From contig NZ_CM002128.1 in the NCBI RefSeq assembly GCF_000448565.1, forward strand, positions 1,934,329 to 1,996,020: 61,692 nucleotides of DNA. Reading direction: 5' to 3'. The position numbers and the translations under genes were made by a program. Under the pieces are notes generated by a model. That model was not told the origin of the DNA. It was given only the letters and a program-made list of their open reading frames with translations, and did not search any database. The stretch is from Streptococcus sp. HSISM1 (GTDB lineage Bacteria > Bacillota > Bacilli > Lactobacillales > Streptococcaceae). Every line of letters starts with the position of its first letter. Within the stretch, counting starts at the first letter, position 1. Shown in pieces: positions 1 to 7,992 of this stretch.

Positions 1-53
1 GAAGTTGTGTGAGCAATGGAGCGGACTAATACTAATAGCTCGAGGACTTATCC
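1..53 (+). rRNA. 23S rRNA, 3' end only
   Basis: The first ~53 bases match the conserved 3' terminus of streptococcal 23S rRNA, including the GGACTAATACTAATAGCTCG block. The rest of the gene lies before the window. The exact 3' end is estimated. The 5S gene follows about 80 bases downstream, the usual rrn order. Confidence 0.9.
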
Positions 54-134
54 AAAGAGTCAGAAGATATTGACAACGTAAGGTTAACTTGTTAGAATAT
101 AGATGTTCAATTTTGAATGTTTAATCATTCAGAG

Positions 135-250
135 TTAAGTGACGATAGCCTAGGAGATACACCTGTACCCATGCCGAACACAGCAGTTAAGCCCTAGAAC
201 GCCGGAAGTAGTTGGGGGTTGCCCCCTGTGAGATAAGGTAGTCGCTTAGC
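135..250 (+). rRNA. rrf: 5S rRNA
   Basis: A 116-base stretch from TTAAGTGACGATAGCC to GGTAGTCGCTTAGC is typical streptococcal 5S rRNA. The two ends pair, and the conserved loop CATGCCGAACACAGC is present. It lies between the 23S end and the tRNA cluster. A perfect 10-bp stem follows at 259-280 and may be a processing hairpin. Confidence 0.95.
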
Positions 251-258
251 AAGAGATT

Positions 259-280
259 GAGCCTAGTAGATACTAGGCTC
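259..280 (+). other. Perfect hairpin just after 5S rRNA
   Basis: GAGCCTAGTA at 259-268 and TACTAGGCTC at 271-280 form a perfect 10-bp stem with a two-base loop. No T-run follows, so it is more likely a processing signal or weak terminator than a full terminator. It ends exactly where the duplicated tRNA-Val 5' end begins. Confidence 0.6.
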
Positions 281-398
281 ATTTGGGAGTTTAGCTCAGC
301 TAAGGAGAACGCAAGTTCGACTTTGTCGAAACTGACGTAAGTCAGTGCACGACAGGGATCCAGTGAGTTAAACGACCATTTGGGAGTTTAGCTCAGCT
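280..398 (+). repeat. Partial duplication of the tRNA-Val 5' end around a 75-bp structured insert
   Basis: The 22 bases CATTTGGGAGTTTAGCTCAGCT occur at 280-301 and again at 377-398, where they form the start of the intact tRNA-Val. The first copy has no matching 3' half. The 75 bases between the copies hold two small hairpins: TTCGAC/GTCGAA around 315-330, and ACTGAC-GTAA-GTCAGT just after. This looks like an insertion or slippage that duplicated the tRNA 5' end. I do not recognise the insert. Confidence 0.75.
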
Positions 399-454
399 GG
401 GAGAGCATCTGCCTTACAAGCAGAGGGTCAGCGGTTCGATCCCGTTAACTCCCA
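382..454 (+). tRNA. tRNA-Val (anticodon TAC)
   Basis: Cloverleaf with acceptor GGGAGTT/AACTCCC, anticodon TAC and GGTTCGATCC T-loop. 3' CCA is not encoded. First intact tRNA of the cluster; its 5' end is also duplicated upstream at 280-301. Confidence 0.95.
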
Positions 455-459
455 TTTAA

Positions 460-530
460 GCGGGTGTAGTTTAGTGGTAAAACTACAGCCTTCCAAGCTG
501 TTGTCGCGAGTTCGATTCTCGTCACCCGCT
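460..530 (+). tRNA. tRNA-Gly (anticodon TCC)
   Basis: 71-base cloverleaf with acceptor GCGGGTG/CACCCGC and anticodon TCC in the loop CTTCCAA. CCA is not encoded. Confidence 0.95.
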
Positions 531-569
531 TTGAACTTTTGTTCATTTTTACCAAGTTTTTTAAAACTT

Positions 570-643
<74 letters not shown>

Positions 644-653
644 TTAATAGTAT

Positions 654-725
654 GGTCCGTTGGTCAAGGGGTTAAGACACCGCCTTTTCACGGCGGTAAC
701 ACGGGTTCGAATCCCGTACGGACTA
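654..725 (+). tRNA. tRNA-Glu (anticodon TTC)
   Basis: 72-base cloverleaf, acceptor GGTCCGT/ACGGACT with a terminal G-U pair, anticodon TTC in loop TTTTCAC. CCA is not encoded. Confidence 0.95.
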
Positions 726-732
726 TATATTT

Positions 733-822
733 GGAGGATTACCCAAGTCCGGCTGAAGGGAACGGTCTTGAAAACCGTCAGGCGTGTAAAAGCGTGCGTG
801 GGTTCGAATCCCACATCCTCCT
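733..822 (+). tRNA. tRNA-Ser (anticodon TGA)
   Basis: 90-base class II tRNA with a long variable arm, acceptor GGAGGAT/ATCCTCC, and anticodon TGA. CCA is not encoded. Confidence 0.95.
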
Positions 823-831
823 TAATATTAA

Positions 832-905
<74 letters not shown>

Positions 906-908
906 TTT

Positions 909-981
909 GGCTCGGTAGCTCAGTTGGTAGAGCAATGGATTGAAGCTCCATGTGTCGGCGGTTCGATTCCGTCTCGCGCCA
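909..981 (+). tRNA. tRNA-Phe (anticodon GAA)
   Basis: 73-base cloverleaf with anticodon GAA in loop TTGAAGC. The acceptor stem GGCTCGG/TCGCGCC holds one internal T-C mismatch, which I recall as normal in streptococcal tRNA-Phe. Confidence 0.93.
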
Positions 982-996
982 TCAATTCAATAATCA

Positions 997-1077
997 GGAA
1001 GGGTAGCGAAGAGGCTAAACGCGGCGGACTGTAAATCCGCTCCTTCGGGTTCGGGGGTTCGAATCCCTCCCCTTCCA
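997..1077 (+). tRNA. tRNA-Tyr (anticodon GTA)
   Basis: 81-base class II tRNA with acceptor GGAAGGG/CCCTTCC, a variable arm, and anticodon GTA in loop CTGTAAA. Confidence 0.95.
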
Positions 1078-1083
1078 TCCTTT

Positions 1084-1154
1084 ACGGGCATAGTTTAAAG
1101 GTAGAACTAAGGTCTCCAAAACCTTCAGTGTGGGTTCAATTCCTACTGCCCGTG
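1084..1154 (+). tRNA. tRNA-Trp (anticodon CCA)
   Basis: 71-base cloverleaf with acceptor ACGGGCA/TGCCCGT, discriminator G and anticodon CCA in loop CTCCAAA. Confidence 0.95.
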
Positions 1155-1165
1155 TTAATAATTAT

Positions 1166-1239
1166 GGCGGGTGTGGTGAAGTGGTTAACACACCAGATTG
1201 TGGCTCTGGCATGCGTGGGTTCGATCCCCATCACTCGCC
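1166..1239 (+). tRNA. tRNA-His (anticodon GTG)
   Basis: Cloverleaf with anticodon GTG in loop TTGTGGC. The extra 5' G typical of tRNA-His pairs with C73. Acceptor GCGGGTG/CACTCGC includes one G-U pair. Confidence 0.94.
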
Positions 1240-1258
1240 TATTTATTAATATTATTAT

Positions 1259-1330
1259 TGGGGTATAGCCAAGCGGTAAGGCAAGGGACTTTGACTCCCT
1301 CATGCGTTGGTTCGAATCCAGCTACCCCAG
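1259..1330 (+). tRNA. tRNA-Gln (anticodon TTG)
   Basis: 72-base cloverleaf with acceptor TGGGGTA/TACCCCA, discriminator G, and anticodon TTG in loop CTTTGAC. Confidence 0.95.
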
Positions 1331-1340
1331 TTAAATTTAT

Positions 1341-1424
1341 GCCGGCGTGGCGGAATTGGCAGACGCGCTGGACTCAAAATCCAGTGTCCGCAAGGACGTG
1401 CCGGTTCGACCCCGGCCGCCGGTA
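1341..1424 (+). tRNA. tRNA-Leu (anticodon CAA)
   Basis: 84-base class II tRNA with acceptor GCCGGCG/CGCCGGT, a variable arm, and anticodon CAA (stem CTGGA/TCCAG). Last tRNA before the terminator. Confidence 0.94.
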
Positions 1425-1432
1425 TAGATTAT

Positions 1433-1456
1433 AAAGGAGTTTTACTCCTTTTTTTG
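1433..1456 (+). terminator. Terminator of the rRNA-tRNA cluster
   Basis: AAAGGAGT-TTT-ACTCCTTT forms an 8-bp stem followed directly by a T-run. It separates the tRNA cluster from the adcR promoter. Confidence 0.85.
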
Positions 1457-1478
1457 TTTTATTTTTTCTTTTTTATGA

Positions 1479-1495
1479 TATAATTAACCGGTAAA
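1479..1495 (+). promoter_or_regulatory. adcR promoter -10 and AdcR zinc operator
   Basis: TATAAT at 1479-1484 overlaps TTAACCGGTAAA at 1484-1495. The latter differs from the known AdcR box TTAACYRGTTAA at one position. An operator on the -10/start region fits zinc-dependent autorepression of adcRCBA. The -35 is weak. Confidence 0.8.
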
Positions 1496-1526
1496 GTTTC
1501 TTTTAGTGAATTAGAAGGAGTTAATT

Positions 1527-1964
1527 TTGTCTGAAGTTGCAAATAAAATCGATCGATTTTTAAATTCTATTTTATTGTTATCAGAAAATCAGCATGAGAT
1601 TTTAGTTGGTTCTTGTACAAGTGGTGTTTCATTAACTAACACTCAGGAACATATTTTGATGCTGGTTGCTGATGAAGCTCTAACCAATTCTGTCTTAGCT
1701 AAGAAATTGAATGTCAGTCAGGCGGCTATCACAAAGGCCGTGAAGCCCTTATTAAGTCAGGGGATGTTAGAGACTTATCGTGATGAGAATGATGCTCGAG
1801 TTCTCTATTATCGCTTAACTGAGATTGGTAAGCCAATTGCATTAGAGCATCAGCACCACCATCAGCATACTCTTCACACTTATGAGGATGTTTTGTCGAA
1901 GTTTACTAAGAATGAGCAAGGGGTTATTTCGAGGTTTTTAGATTTATTGGAAGAGGAGTTATAG
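1527..1964 (+). CDS. adcR: Zinc-responsive MarR-family repressor AdcR
   Basis: AdcR represses zinc-uptake genes when Zn(II) is bound. The 145-residue protein is a MarR-type winged helix, with the DNA-reading helix around residues 62-75. The known pneumococcal zinc ligands are all present at the expected positions: Glu24, Cys30, Glu41, His42, Glu107, His108 and His112. Translation starts at TTG 1527, eight bases after AGAAGGAG; no better ATG exists. It leads the adcRCBA operon and adcC follows after one base. An AdcR box overlaps its promoter, so it probably controls itself. Confidence 0.96.
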   Translation: MSEVANKIDRFLNSILLLSENQHEILVGSCTSGVSLTNTQEHILMLVADEALTNSVLAKKLNVSQAAITKAVKPLLSQGMLETYRDENDARVLYYRLTEIGKPIALEHQHHHQHTLHTYEDVLSKFTKNEQGVISRFLDLLEEEL

Positions 1965-1965
1965 T

Positions 1966-2670
1966 TTGAGGTATATTACGGTTTCAAATTTATCGTTTTA
2001 TTATGATCGGGAACCGGTTTTAGAAGGGATCAATTACTACTTAGATAGTGAGGAGTTTGTGACCTTGACCGGGGAAAATGGTGCTGCTAAGTCAACCTTG
2101 ATTAAGGCTAGTCTTGGGATTTTACAGCCCAAGGTCGGGACAGTTGAGATTTCAAAGACGAATGTTAAGGGAAAGAAGTTAAGGATTGCATATTTGCCAC
2201 AACAGATTGCTAGTTTTAATGCTGGATTTCCAAGTACGGTCTATGAATTTGTGAAGTCAGGTCGGTATCCTCGTAAAGGCTGGTTTCGAAAGTTGAATGA
2301 GCACGATGAAAAGCATATTCTAAAGAGTTTAGAATCTGTTGGGATGCTGGAGTTCAAGGATCGGGCGATTGGTTCTTTGTCTGGTGGTCAGAAACAGCGG
2401 GCCGTCATTGCTCGGATGTTTGCTTCAGATCCGGATATCTTTGTTTTAGATGAACCGACAACAGGGATGGATGCGACGACAAAGAGTGATTTTTATGAGT
2501 TGATGCATCACAGTGCGCATCACCATCAAAAATCTGTTTTGATGATTACGCATGACCCTGAAGAGGTTAACCAGTTTGCGGATCGGAATATTCATTTGGT
2601 TCGTGACCAAAGCTCTCCTTGGAGATGTTTTAACGTCCATGATACAGAAGGGGAGGGTGACCATGCTTGA
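1966..2670 (+). CDS. adcC: Zinc ABC importer, ATP-binding subunit AdcC
   Basis: The 234-residue ATPase powers the AdcABC zinc importer. Visible motifs are Walker [10 protein letters not shown] (an Ala replaces the usual Gly, which I recall as normal for AdcC), the signature SLSGGQKQR, Walker [10 protein letters not shown] and the H-loop MITHD. It starts at TTG, preceded by the GAGGAG at the end of adcR. Its 3' end overlaps the adcB start, so the two are translationally coupled. The C-terminal tail is histidine-poor and short, as in the family. Confidence 0.96.
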   Translation: MRYITVSNLSFYYDREPVLEGINYYLDSEEFVTLTGENGAAKSTLIKASLGILQPKVGTVEISKTNVKGKKLRIAYLPQQIASFNAGFPSTVYEFVKSGRYPRKGWFRKLNEHDEKHILKSLESVGMLEFKDRAIGSLSGGQKQRAVIARMFASDPDIFVLDEPTTGMDATTKSDFYELMHHSAHHHQKSVLMITHDPEEVNQFADRNIHLVRDQSSPWRCFNVHDTEGEGDHA

Positions 2671-3466
2671 TTTATTCCAGTATGATTTTATGCAACGGGC
2701 CTTGTTGGCTATGGTTGCCATGAGTATTTTTTCTCCTGTATTAGGGATTTTCTTGATTTTGAGACGGCAGAGTCTGATGAGTGATACGCTGAGTCACGTC
2801 TCTCTTGCGGGTGTCGCTTTTGGGCTTTTCCTTGGGATCTCTCCTACGCTCTCGACTATGATCATTGTCATTATAGCTGCGGTTTTTCTTGAGTATTTGC
2901 GGACCTTATTTAAGGACTTTATGGAGATCGGGACGGCAATTCTAATGTCCACTGGTCTTGCCCTAGCTTTGGTACTGATGCGTGGTGGTGGAAAAAGCTC
3001 GATGAGCTTGGATCAATATTTGTTTGGTTCTACCCTAACCATTACGGATGAACAGGTGATCGCTTTGTTTGTGATTGCTTTCGTTGTATTAGTGTTGACG
3101 GCTTTATTCTTGCGTCCTATGTATATTTTGACCTTTGATGAAGATACGGCCTTTGTAGATGGCCTTCCGGTTCGGACTATGTCCATTTTATTTAATGTGG
3201 TAACGGGGGTTGCTATCGCCTTAATGATTCCTGCAGCAGGATCGTTATTGGTTTCAACCATCATGGTCTTACCAGCGAGTATTGCGCTGAAATTAGGGAA
3301 GAACTTCCGTGGGGTCATGCTGATTGCAGTCATCAATGGCTTTATCGGTATGTTTAGTGGGTTGATTTTGTCTTATATTGCAGATACACCAGCAAGTGCC
3401 AGCATCACGCTTTTATTTGTGGCCTTGTTCTTGCTTGTGAATCTTGGATCACGTTTGAGGAAGTAA
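2663..3466 (+). CDS. adcB: Zinc ABC importer, permease AdcB
   Basis: The 267-residue ABC-3 family membrane permease forms the zinc channel with AdcC. It is rich in long hydrophobic segments, beginning with a helix near residues 13-35 ([20 protein letters not shown]). I chose ATG 2663 because it has GGGAGGG upstream and overlaps the adcC stop, like the family. An open frame extends upstream to 2552, but that part lies inside adcC and is not family-like. adcA follows after two bases. Confidence 0.95.
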   Translation: MLDLFQYDFMQRALLAMVAMSIFSPVLGIFLILRRQSLMSDTLSHVSLAGVAFGLFLGISPTLSTMIIVIIAAVFLEYLRTLFKDFMEIGTAILMSTGLALALVLMRGGGKSSMSLDQYLFGSTLTITDEQVIALFVIAFVVLVLTALFLRPMYILTFDEDTAFVDGLPVRTMSILFNVVTGVAIALMIPAAGSLLVSTIMVLPASIALKLGKNFRGVMLIAVINGFIGMFSGLILSYIADTPASASITLLFVALFLLVNLGSRLRK

Positions 3467-3468
3467 AT

Positions 3469-4973
3469 ATGAAATTTAAAAAATAGGTTTAATGTTGTTG
3501 GTGGCTTTTGCCCTTATCTTGACTGCTTGTGGCAAAAGTCAGAGTCAAAATGGAAAATTAAAAGTGATGACCACTTTTTATCCTGTTTATGATTTTACAA
3601 AAAATATTGTCGGAGATGAAGGAACGGTAGACCTGCTCATTGGAGCGGGATCAGAGCCTCATGAATATGAATTGTCTGCTAAGGGGCGGGCTATGATTCA
3701 AGATTCGGATGTTTTCGTCTATGAGAATGAAAACATGGAAACGTGGGTTCCAAATCTTTTGAAATCAATGAAGGATAAGAAAACCAAAGTGATCGATGCC
3801 ACCAAGGGCATGGTCTTGCTTCCTGGATTGGAAGAGGAACATGAACACGAAGGGGGCGAAGAACACCATCATGAATATGATCCTCACCTTTGGCTCTCTC
3901 CACATCGTGCCATGAAGATGGTAGAGTCGATTCGCGATCAGTTGGTCGCAGCTTATCCAGATAAGAAAAAGACGTTTGAGAAAAATGCGCAAGCTTATTT
4001 GAAGAAGTTACAGGCTTTGGATCAAGCTTATCAGGATGGCTTGAAAGATGCTAAACAAAAGAATTTTGTGACCCAACACGCGGCTTTCCGTTACTTGGCC
4101 TTGGATTATGGCTTAAACCAAGTGGCCATTTCAGGGATTTCACCTGATAGCGAACCTTCTGCTGCACGATTGCGTGAATTGACAGAGTATATCAAGAAAA
4201 ATGAGATCAAGGTGATTTACTTTGAAGAAAATGCTTCCAAGTCCTTGGCGAAAACCTTGTCTTCTGAAGCTGGTGTTGAGTTGGCTGTCTTAAATCCTTT
4301 GGAAAGCCTGACGGATCAAGAAATGAAAGATGGCGAAGACTACGTTTCTGTCATGAAGGAGAATCTGAAGGCGCTAGAGAAAACCACATCCCAAGCTGGT
4401 AAGGATATTCAACCGGAACATGAGGAGGAAACTAAGACGGTTCAAAAGGGCTATTTCGAGGATAGTCAAGTGAAGGATCGTAGCTTAGAAAATTACGCGG
4501 GTGATTGGAAATCGGTTTATCCATACTTGCAAGATGGAACTTTGGATCAGGTCTTTGATTATAAGGCAAAATTAAATCCAACCATGACTGCTGCTGAGTA
4601 TAAGGAATATTATACCAAGGGTTACCAAACAGATATTGATCGGATTAAGATTGATAAGGATTCAATGGAATTTTATCAAAAAGGATCTTCTAAGAAATAT
4701 ACCTATAAATATGTAGGTAAGCACATTTTGACTTATAAAAAGGGGAATCGTGGTGTTCGGTATCTCTTTGAAGCCAAGGAGAGCGATGCGGGAGACTTCA
4801 AATATGTTCAATTTAGTGACCATGAAATCACTCCGGTAAAGGCAGCTCACTTCCACATTTTCCATGGAGGAAAGAGTCAAGAGGCGCTTTATGATGAGTT
4901 GGAAAATTGGCCAACTTATTATCCTTCCAACTTATCTGGTTTAGAAGTGGCACAGGAAATGCTGGCTCACTGA
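3469..4973 (+). CDS. adcA: Zinc-binding lipoprotein AdcA (ZnuA + ZinT), apparent -1 frameshift in the signal peptide
   Basis: AdcA captures zinc outside the cell for AdcBC. It has an N-terminal ZnuA-like domain (about residues 25-310) with the His-rich loop HEHEGGEEHHHEYDPH and a C-terminal ZinT domain (about 325-500) with HFHIFHGG. ATG 3469 has a good GAGGAAG five bases upstream, but it reads MKFKK then TAG at 3484. Adding one A to the A6 run at 3478-3483 restores MKFKKIGLMLLVAF and the LTAC lipobox, giving 501 residues. As written, only ATG 3492 gives an intact frame, which lacks the charged signal-peptide end. I suspect a sequencing undercall; a natural slippage mutation is possible. Confidence 0.93.
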
Positions 4974-4989
4974 AAGTAGTATTCAAAGA

Positions 4990-5021
4990 GAGATTGGGAT
5001 GTATTATCCCGGTCTTTTTTT
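4990..5021 (+). terminator. Terminator of adcRCBA
   Basis: GATTGGGA and TCCCGGTC form an 8-bp stem (two G-T pairs) with a seven-base loop and a run of seven Ts. Confidence 0.85.
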
Positions 5022-5043
5022 GATCAGAAATAGGAAGTAGAGC

Positions 5044-5072
5044 TTGTCAAATGTTTGAAAATACGTTACAAT
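5044..5072 (+). promoter_or_regulatory. Sigma-A promoter of the DUF6287-like lipoprotein
   Basis: TTGTCA at 5044-5049, 17-bp spacer, TACAAT at 5067-5072. Confidence 0.8.
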
Positions 5073-5111
5073 GAGAGGGCTTTAAACTAAAAAATGTATG
5101 GGGAATTTTTA

Positions 5112-5666
5112 ATGAAAAAAGTTGGTGCAATTCTGGTGAGTTTTCTTAGTGTACTCCTGTTGGTGGCTTGTTCGCAACAGAGCGCGAGTAAGAAATCTGA
5201 TTATTCTAGTCAAACAAGTGCTTCTTCTGAGGTGAAAAAGACGACAGCTTCTAGTTCGGAAGTGAAGGAGAAAGAAAAAAAAGAAGAGAAAAAAGAAGTG
5301 AAGAAAATGGATCTTGAGGCTATTGCTAATGGGGATTACAGCAGTATTGCTGGTGTCTGGCAAGATGATAAAGGGAACAAGCTGGTCTTTAACGACAAAG
5401 GGTTGGTTTCACAAGAGTTGGAGGGCTATGGTGCTTCTTTGACGGATTATGGGACAGCCTCAGAAGGGATCTATGGTGGTCGTGATGGTGGCTTCTTGTT
5501 GGAGTATATTCCTGCGGGAGTAACCATTGGTGATCAGGTCGATGATCAAGGACAAGTTGTTTTTAAGGATACATCCGATGCCTCTAAGAACCGCTTGTGG
5601 TCTGGTGTTGGAATCGCTAGCTTTGGGGAACAAGGATCGATCTACTATCATGTAGGAGATGAATAA
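5112..5666 (+). CDS. Small lipoprotein with a DUF6287-like domain
   Basis: A 184-residue lipoprotein of unknown function. The signal peptide MKKVGAILVSFLSVLLLVAC ends in a lipobox VAC. A Ser/Lys/Glu-rich linker (about residues 22-62) follows. The C-terminal part, from MDLEAIANGDYSSIAGVW, resembles a domain found in many streptococcal lipoproteins, which I believe is DUF6287. I chose ATG 5112, eight bases after GGGGA, rather than ATG 5094, because it gives a proper signal peptide. It has its own promoter and terminator and is not part of adcRCBA. Confidence 0.85.
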   Translation: MKKVGAILVSFLSVLLLVACSQQSASKKSDYSSQTSASSEVKKTTASSSEVKEKEKKEEKKEVKKMDLEAIANGDYSSIAGVWQDDKGNKLVFNDKGLVSQELEGYGASLTDYGTASEGIYGGRDGGFLLEYIPAGVTIGDQVDDQGQVVFKDTSDASKNRLWSGVGIASFGEQGSIYYHVGDE

Positions 5667-5670
5667 CAGA

Positions 5671-5703
5671 AAAAAGTCGTCTGAAAGCAGACGACTTTTT
5701 TTT
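5671..5703 (+). terminator. Bidirectional terminator between the lipoprotein and GH92
   Basis: AAAAAGTCGTCTG-AAAG-CAGACGACTTTTT forms a perfect long stem with T-runs on both strands. It ends the lipoprotein transcript on + and the convergent GH92 transcript on -. Confidence 0.93.
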
Positions 5704-7777
5704 ATGGATGTGGGGGGAGCCAAGAAAGATCGAACTGAAGTAGCTGGGCTTCAAGGAGATCTTGATGGAAAATCTCTTGCTGCGCTTTGCCATCTAATCG
5801 GGCTTTTTGGATGAAATAGGCACCTGTAGTATGGGAGTTGGCACAAATTTTGAGCTCATGGTTTGGAAGATGGAGAAGAACTTCTTTAAAGAGAGGGAGG
5901 CCCAGATCATAGATTGGTTTTCCTGGGCAGGTTGGGTAGAGTCCAAGGACCGACCAGATGTACCAAGCAGATAGGCTACCGTTGTCCTCATCACCTGGAT
6001 AGGCTTGGAAATCTTGATGGAAAGCTTGGGAACGGATCTGGTGGATAAGGAGATTGGTATATTCGGGGTGAAGGCTGTGGCGGAAGAGGTAGGGAATGTG
6101 AAAACTGGGTTGATTGGAGATGGCGATCTGCCCAAATGGGGCTTGGGCCATCTCACTCATTTCGTGGATTTCATAGCCATACCCTCTTACGTCAAATTGA
6201 GGTCTTTGATTGGCTAAATCCAGTAGTCGTTGGGTGAAGGCTTTTTTACCGCCCATTAGCTCTATCAGGCCGGAGAGGTCGTGTAAGGCTCCAAAAGTAG
6301 CCTGCGTTGCAGAGCATTCTGCATAATCTCCTCCCCAGCTGGTAGGAGAGAAGGGTTCTTTAAAGTTTCCATTAGTGGATCGCGCCCTCATGAAGCCTGT
6401 TTGGGCATCGTACAATGTTCGGTAGGAGAGGCTGGAAGCAGCATACCGAGTGGCTGTTTCTGTCTGACCCAATTGCTTGGCAACGGTAGCAATGCAAAAA
6501 TCACTATAGGCATAATCTAGGCTATGGCTAACACTTTCGTGAAAATCATCGGGGAGGTAGCCAAGGGCCTTGTAGCTTTCATTGCCATGGCGACCAAAAT
6601 GTTGAGTAGGGTCTGTTTTTTGGGCCGTCTGGAGCATAGCTGTCAGCATGTTTTCATGTAGGTCTGGTGCGATCCCTTTTGTGACAGCATCCGCAAAGAC
6701 GCCATCGATGAGGGTACCTGGCATCATTCCTCGTTCATCTGGGGCCAACCATTTTGGTAGAAAACCAGTATCCTTGTATGTATTTAAAAATCCTTCGAGA
6801 AAGTGACGGTAATAATCGGGGTAGACAAGGCTAAAGAGCGGAAAAGATGTTCGGAAGAGATCCCAGAATCCGATATTGGTATAAGCTTTTCCTGGTTTGA
6901 TTTCATTATGAGTAACATCCAGGTGCCAGTCATTCCCCTTGCTATCTGTTTCATAAAAGGTTTGAGGGAAAAGGAGGAGTCGGTAAAGGCAATGATCGAA
7001 AAAGGCTTGGTCACGCCCTCCGGTATCTTTCACTTCAATTCGTTTTAGTAGCTGATTCCATTGATCGGCTGCTTCTTTTTTAGCTTTTTCTAAGGGAAGG
7101 TGGGGAAGATGGCTGTGAGCCATGTCTTGGGACAGATAAGAGCTTCCTAATTGGACGGTCACTTCCTTGCTAGAAAAGGTGAGAAAAAGATCCTGATCGA
7201 TGTGAGTGACAGTCTCGATTGGCTGGCTAAATTGCCACTGGAGATAGAAAGAGTAGGGAGTATCTGCGGTGTGGGCCTGATCCAGAATGTGAAAGTGACA
7301 GGTGTGGTCTGTAAGGGTCAAGTCCTCTAGTTCATTTACTGCATGAAAGCAGAGAGTCAATTTTTCTGGCGCTTGAAAGCGCAGGACAGCCCCGTAGCGG
7401 CTTGGAACCAGCTCGCTTTGAATCTGATAACGTTTCGAAAAAATACGGAGGTAGTGGGGCTGGAAAAGAGCTTCTTTCATTGAATAACTGCTTTGGCGAC
7501 GGAAGAGGTCGGAACTTGCAACTTCTCCTGTGATGGGCGTGATGAGGCACCAAGCGTAGTCTCCTATCCAAGGACTAGGCTGGTGGGTGAGGCGAAATCC
7601 CTGAAAAATAGGGAGATTGGGGTTGAAAAACCAAGCCCCTTGTTCATGTGTCGTCTGAGGAAGAAAGTAGTTCATTCCAAAAGGAACTCCGGTATAAGGG
7701 AGGGTGTTTCCGTGCGAATAGTGGGGATGATTATCGCTTCCCCAGCGGGTATCGATGGTCTGGCAAGTGGTGCGCAT
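5702..7777 (-). CDS. GH92 alpha-1,2-mannosidase
   Basis: The 691-residue enzyme belongs to family GH92, calcium-dependent exo-mannosidases that remove alpha-1,2-mannose from high-mannose N-glycans. Family features seen are the N-terminal HYSHGNTLPYTGVPFGMN, the central FWDLFRTSFPL, and the C-terminal YPGDEDNGSLSAWYIWS acidic cluster. No signal peptide is visible, so it acts in the cytoplasm. I chose ATG 7777 because AAGGAGA lies four bases upstream; an open frame runs further upstream without support. It diverges from GH125. The pneumococcal homologue is SP_2145. A cre-like site lies in the shared 215-bp promoter region. Confidence 0.94.
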   Translation of the reverse strand: MRTTCQTIDTRWGSDNHPHYSHGNTLPYTGVPFGMNYFLPQTTHEQGAWFFNPNLPIFQGFRLTHQPSPWIGDYAWCLITPITGEVASSDLFRRQSSYSMKEALFQPHYLRIFSKRYQIQSELVPSRYGAVLRFQAPEKLTLCFHAVNELEDLTLTDHTCHFHILDQAHTADTPYSFYLQWQFSQPIETVTHIDQDLFLTFSSKEVTVQLGSSYLSQDMAHSHLPHLPLEKAKKEAADQWNQLLKRIEVKDTGGRDQAFFDHCLYRLLLFPQTFYETDSKGNDWHLDVTHNEIKPGKAYTNIGFWDLFRTSFPLFSLVYPDYYRHFLEGFLNTYKDTGFLPKWLAPDERGMMPGTLIDGVFADAVTKGIAPDLHENMLTAMLQTAQKTDPTQHFGRHGNESYKALGYLPDDFHESVSHSLDYAYSDFCIATVAKQLGQTETATRYAASSLSYRTLYDAQTGFMRARSTNGNFKEPFSPTSWGGDYAECSATQATFGALHDLSGLIELMGGKKAFTQRLLDLANQRPQFDVRGYGYEIHEMSEMAQAPFGQIAISNQPSFHIPYLFRHSLHPEYTNLLIHQIRSQAFHQDFQAYPGDEDNGSLSAWYIWSVLGLYPTCPGKPIYDLGLPLFKEVLLHLPNHELKICANSHTTGAYFIQKARLDGKAQQEIFHQDLLEAQLLQFDLSWLPPHP

Positions 7778-7848
7778 CTTGTCTCCTTTTTCTTCATCAA
7801 CCTTAAATGATCTGTGTTTTTCTTGGAACACGCGGTGGTATTTTCTTC

Positions 7849-7886
7849 ATTGTATCAAAGTGTTGTTAAATATGATAGCGTTTTTA
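7849..7886. promoter_or_regulatory. GH92/GH125 divergent promoter region with a cre-like site
   Basis: TGATAGCGTTTTTA at 7873-7886 matches the CcpA cre consensus with two mismatches. On the minus strand it sits just upstream of TACAAT (plus coordinates 7849-7854), a likely -10 for GH92. This suggests catabolite repression. The GH125 promoter itself is unclear. Confidence 0.5.
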
Positions 7887-7992
7887 TCAAATGGAAAATT
7901 TTGTAGAAAAAGGGCTATAGTTTGCGTATGTATTTCCCCTTTGAAATCTTTTATACTGAATAGGAAAGAATCGATACGTGTGAGGAAAATAA

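Noticed and set aside
2552-2662. Upstream extension of adcB inside adcC
   Set aside because: It lies within the adcC coding region; ATG 2663 has a good ribosome site and matches the family start.
7778-7831. Upstream extension of GH92
   Set aside because: AAGGAGA is placed correctly for ATG 7777; the extension is not family-like.
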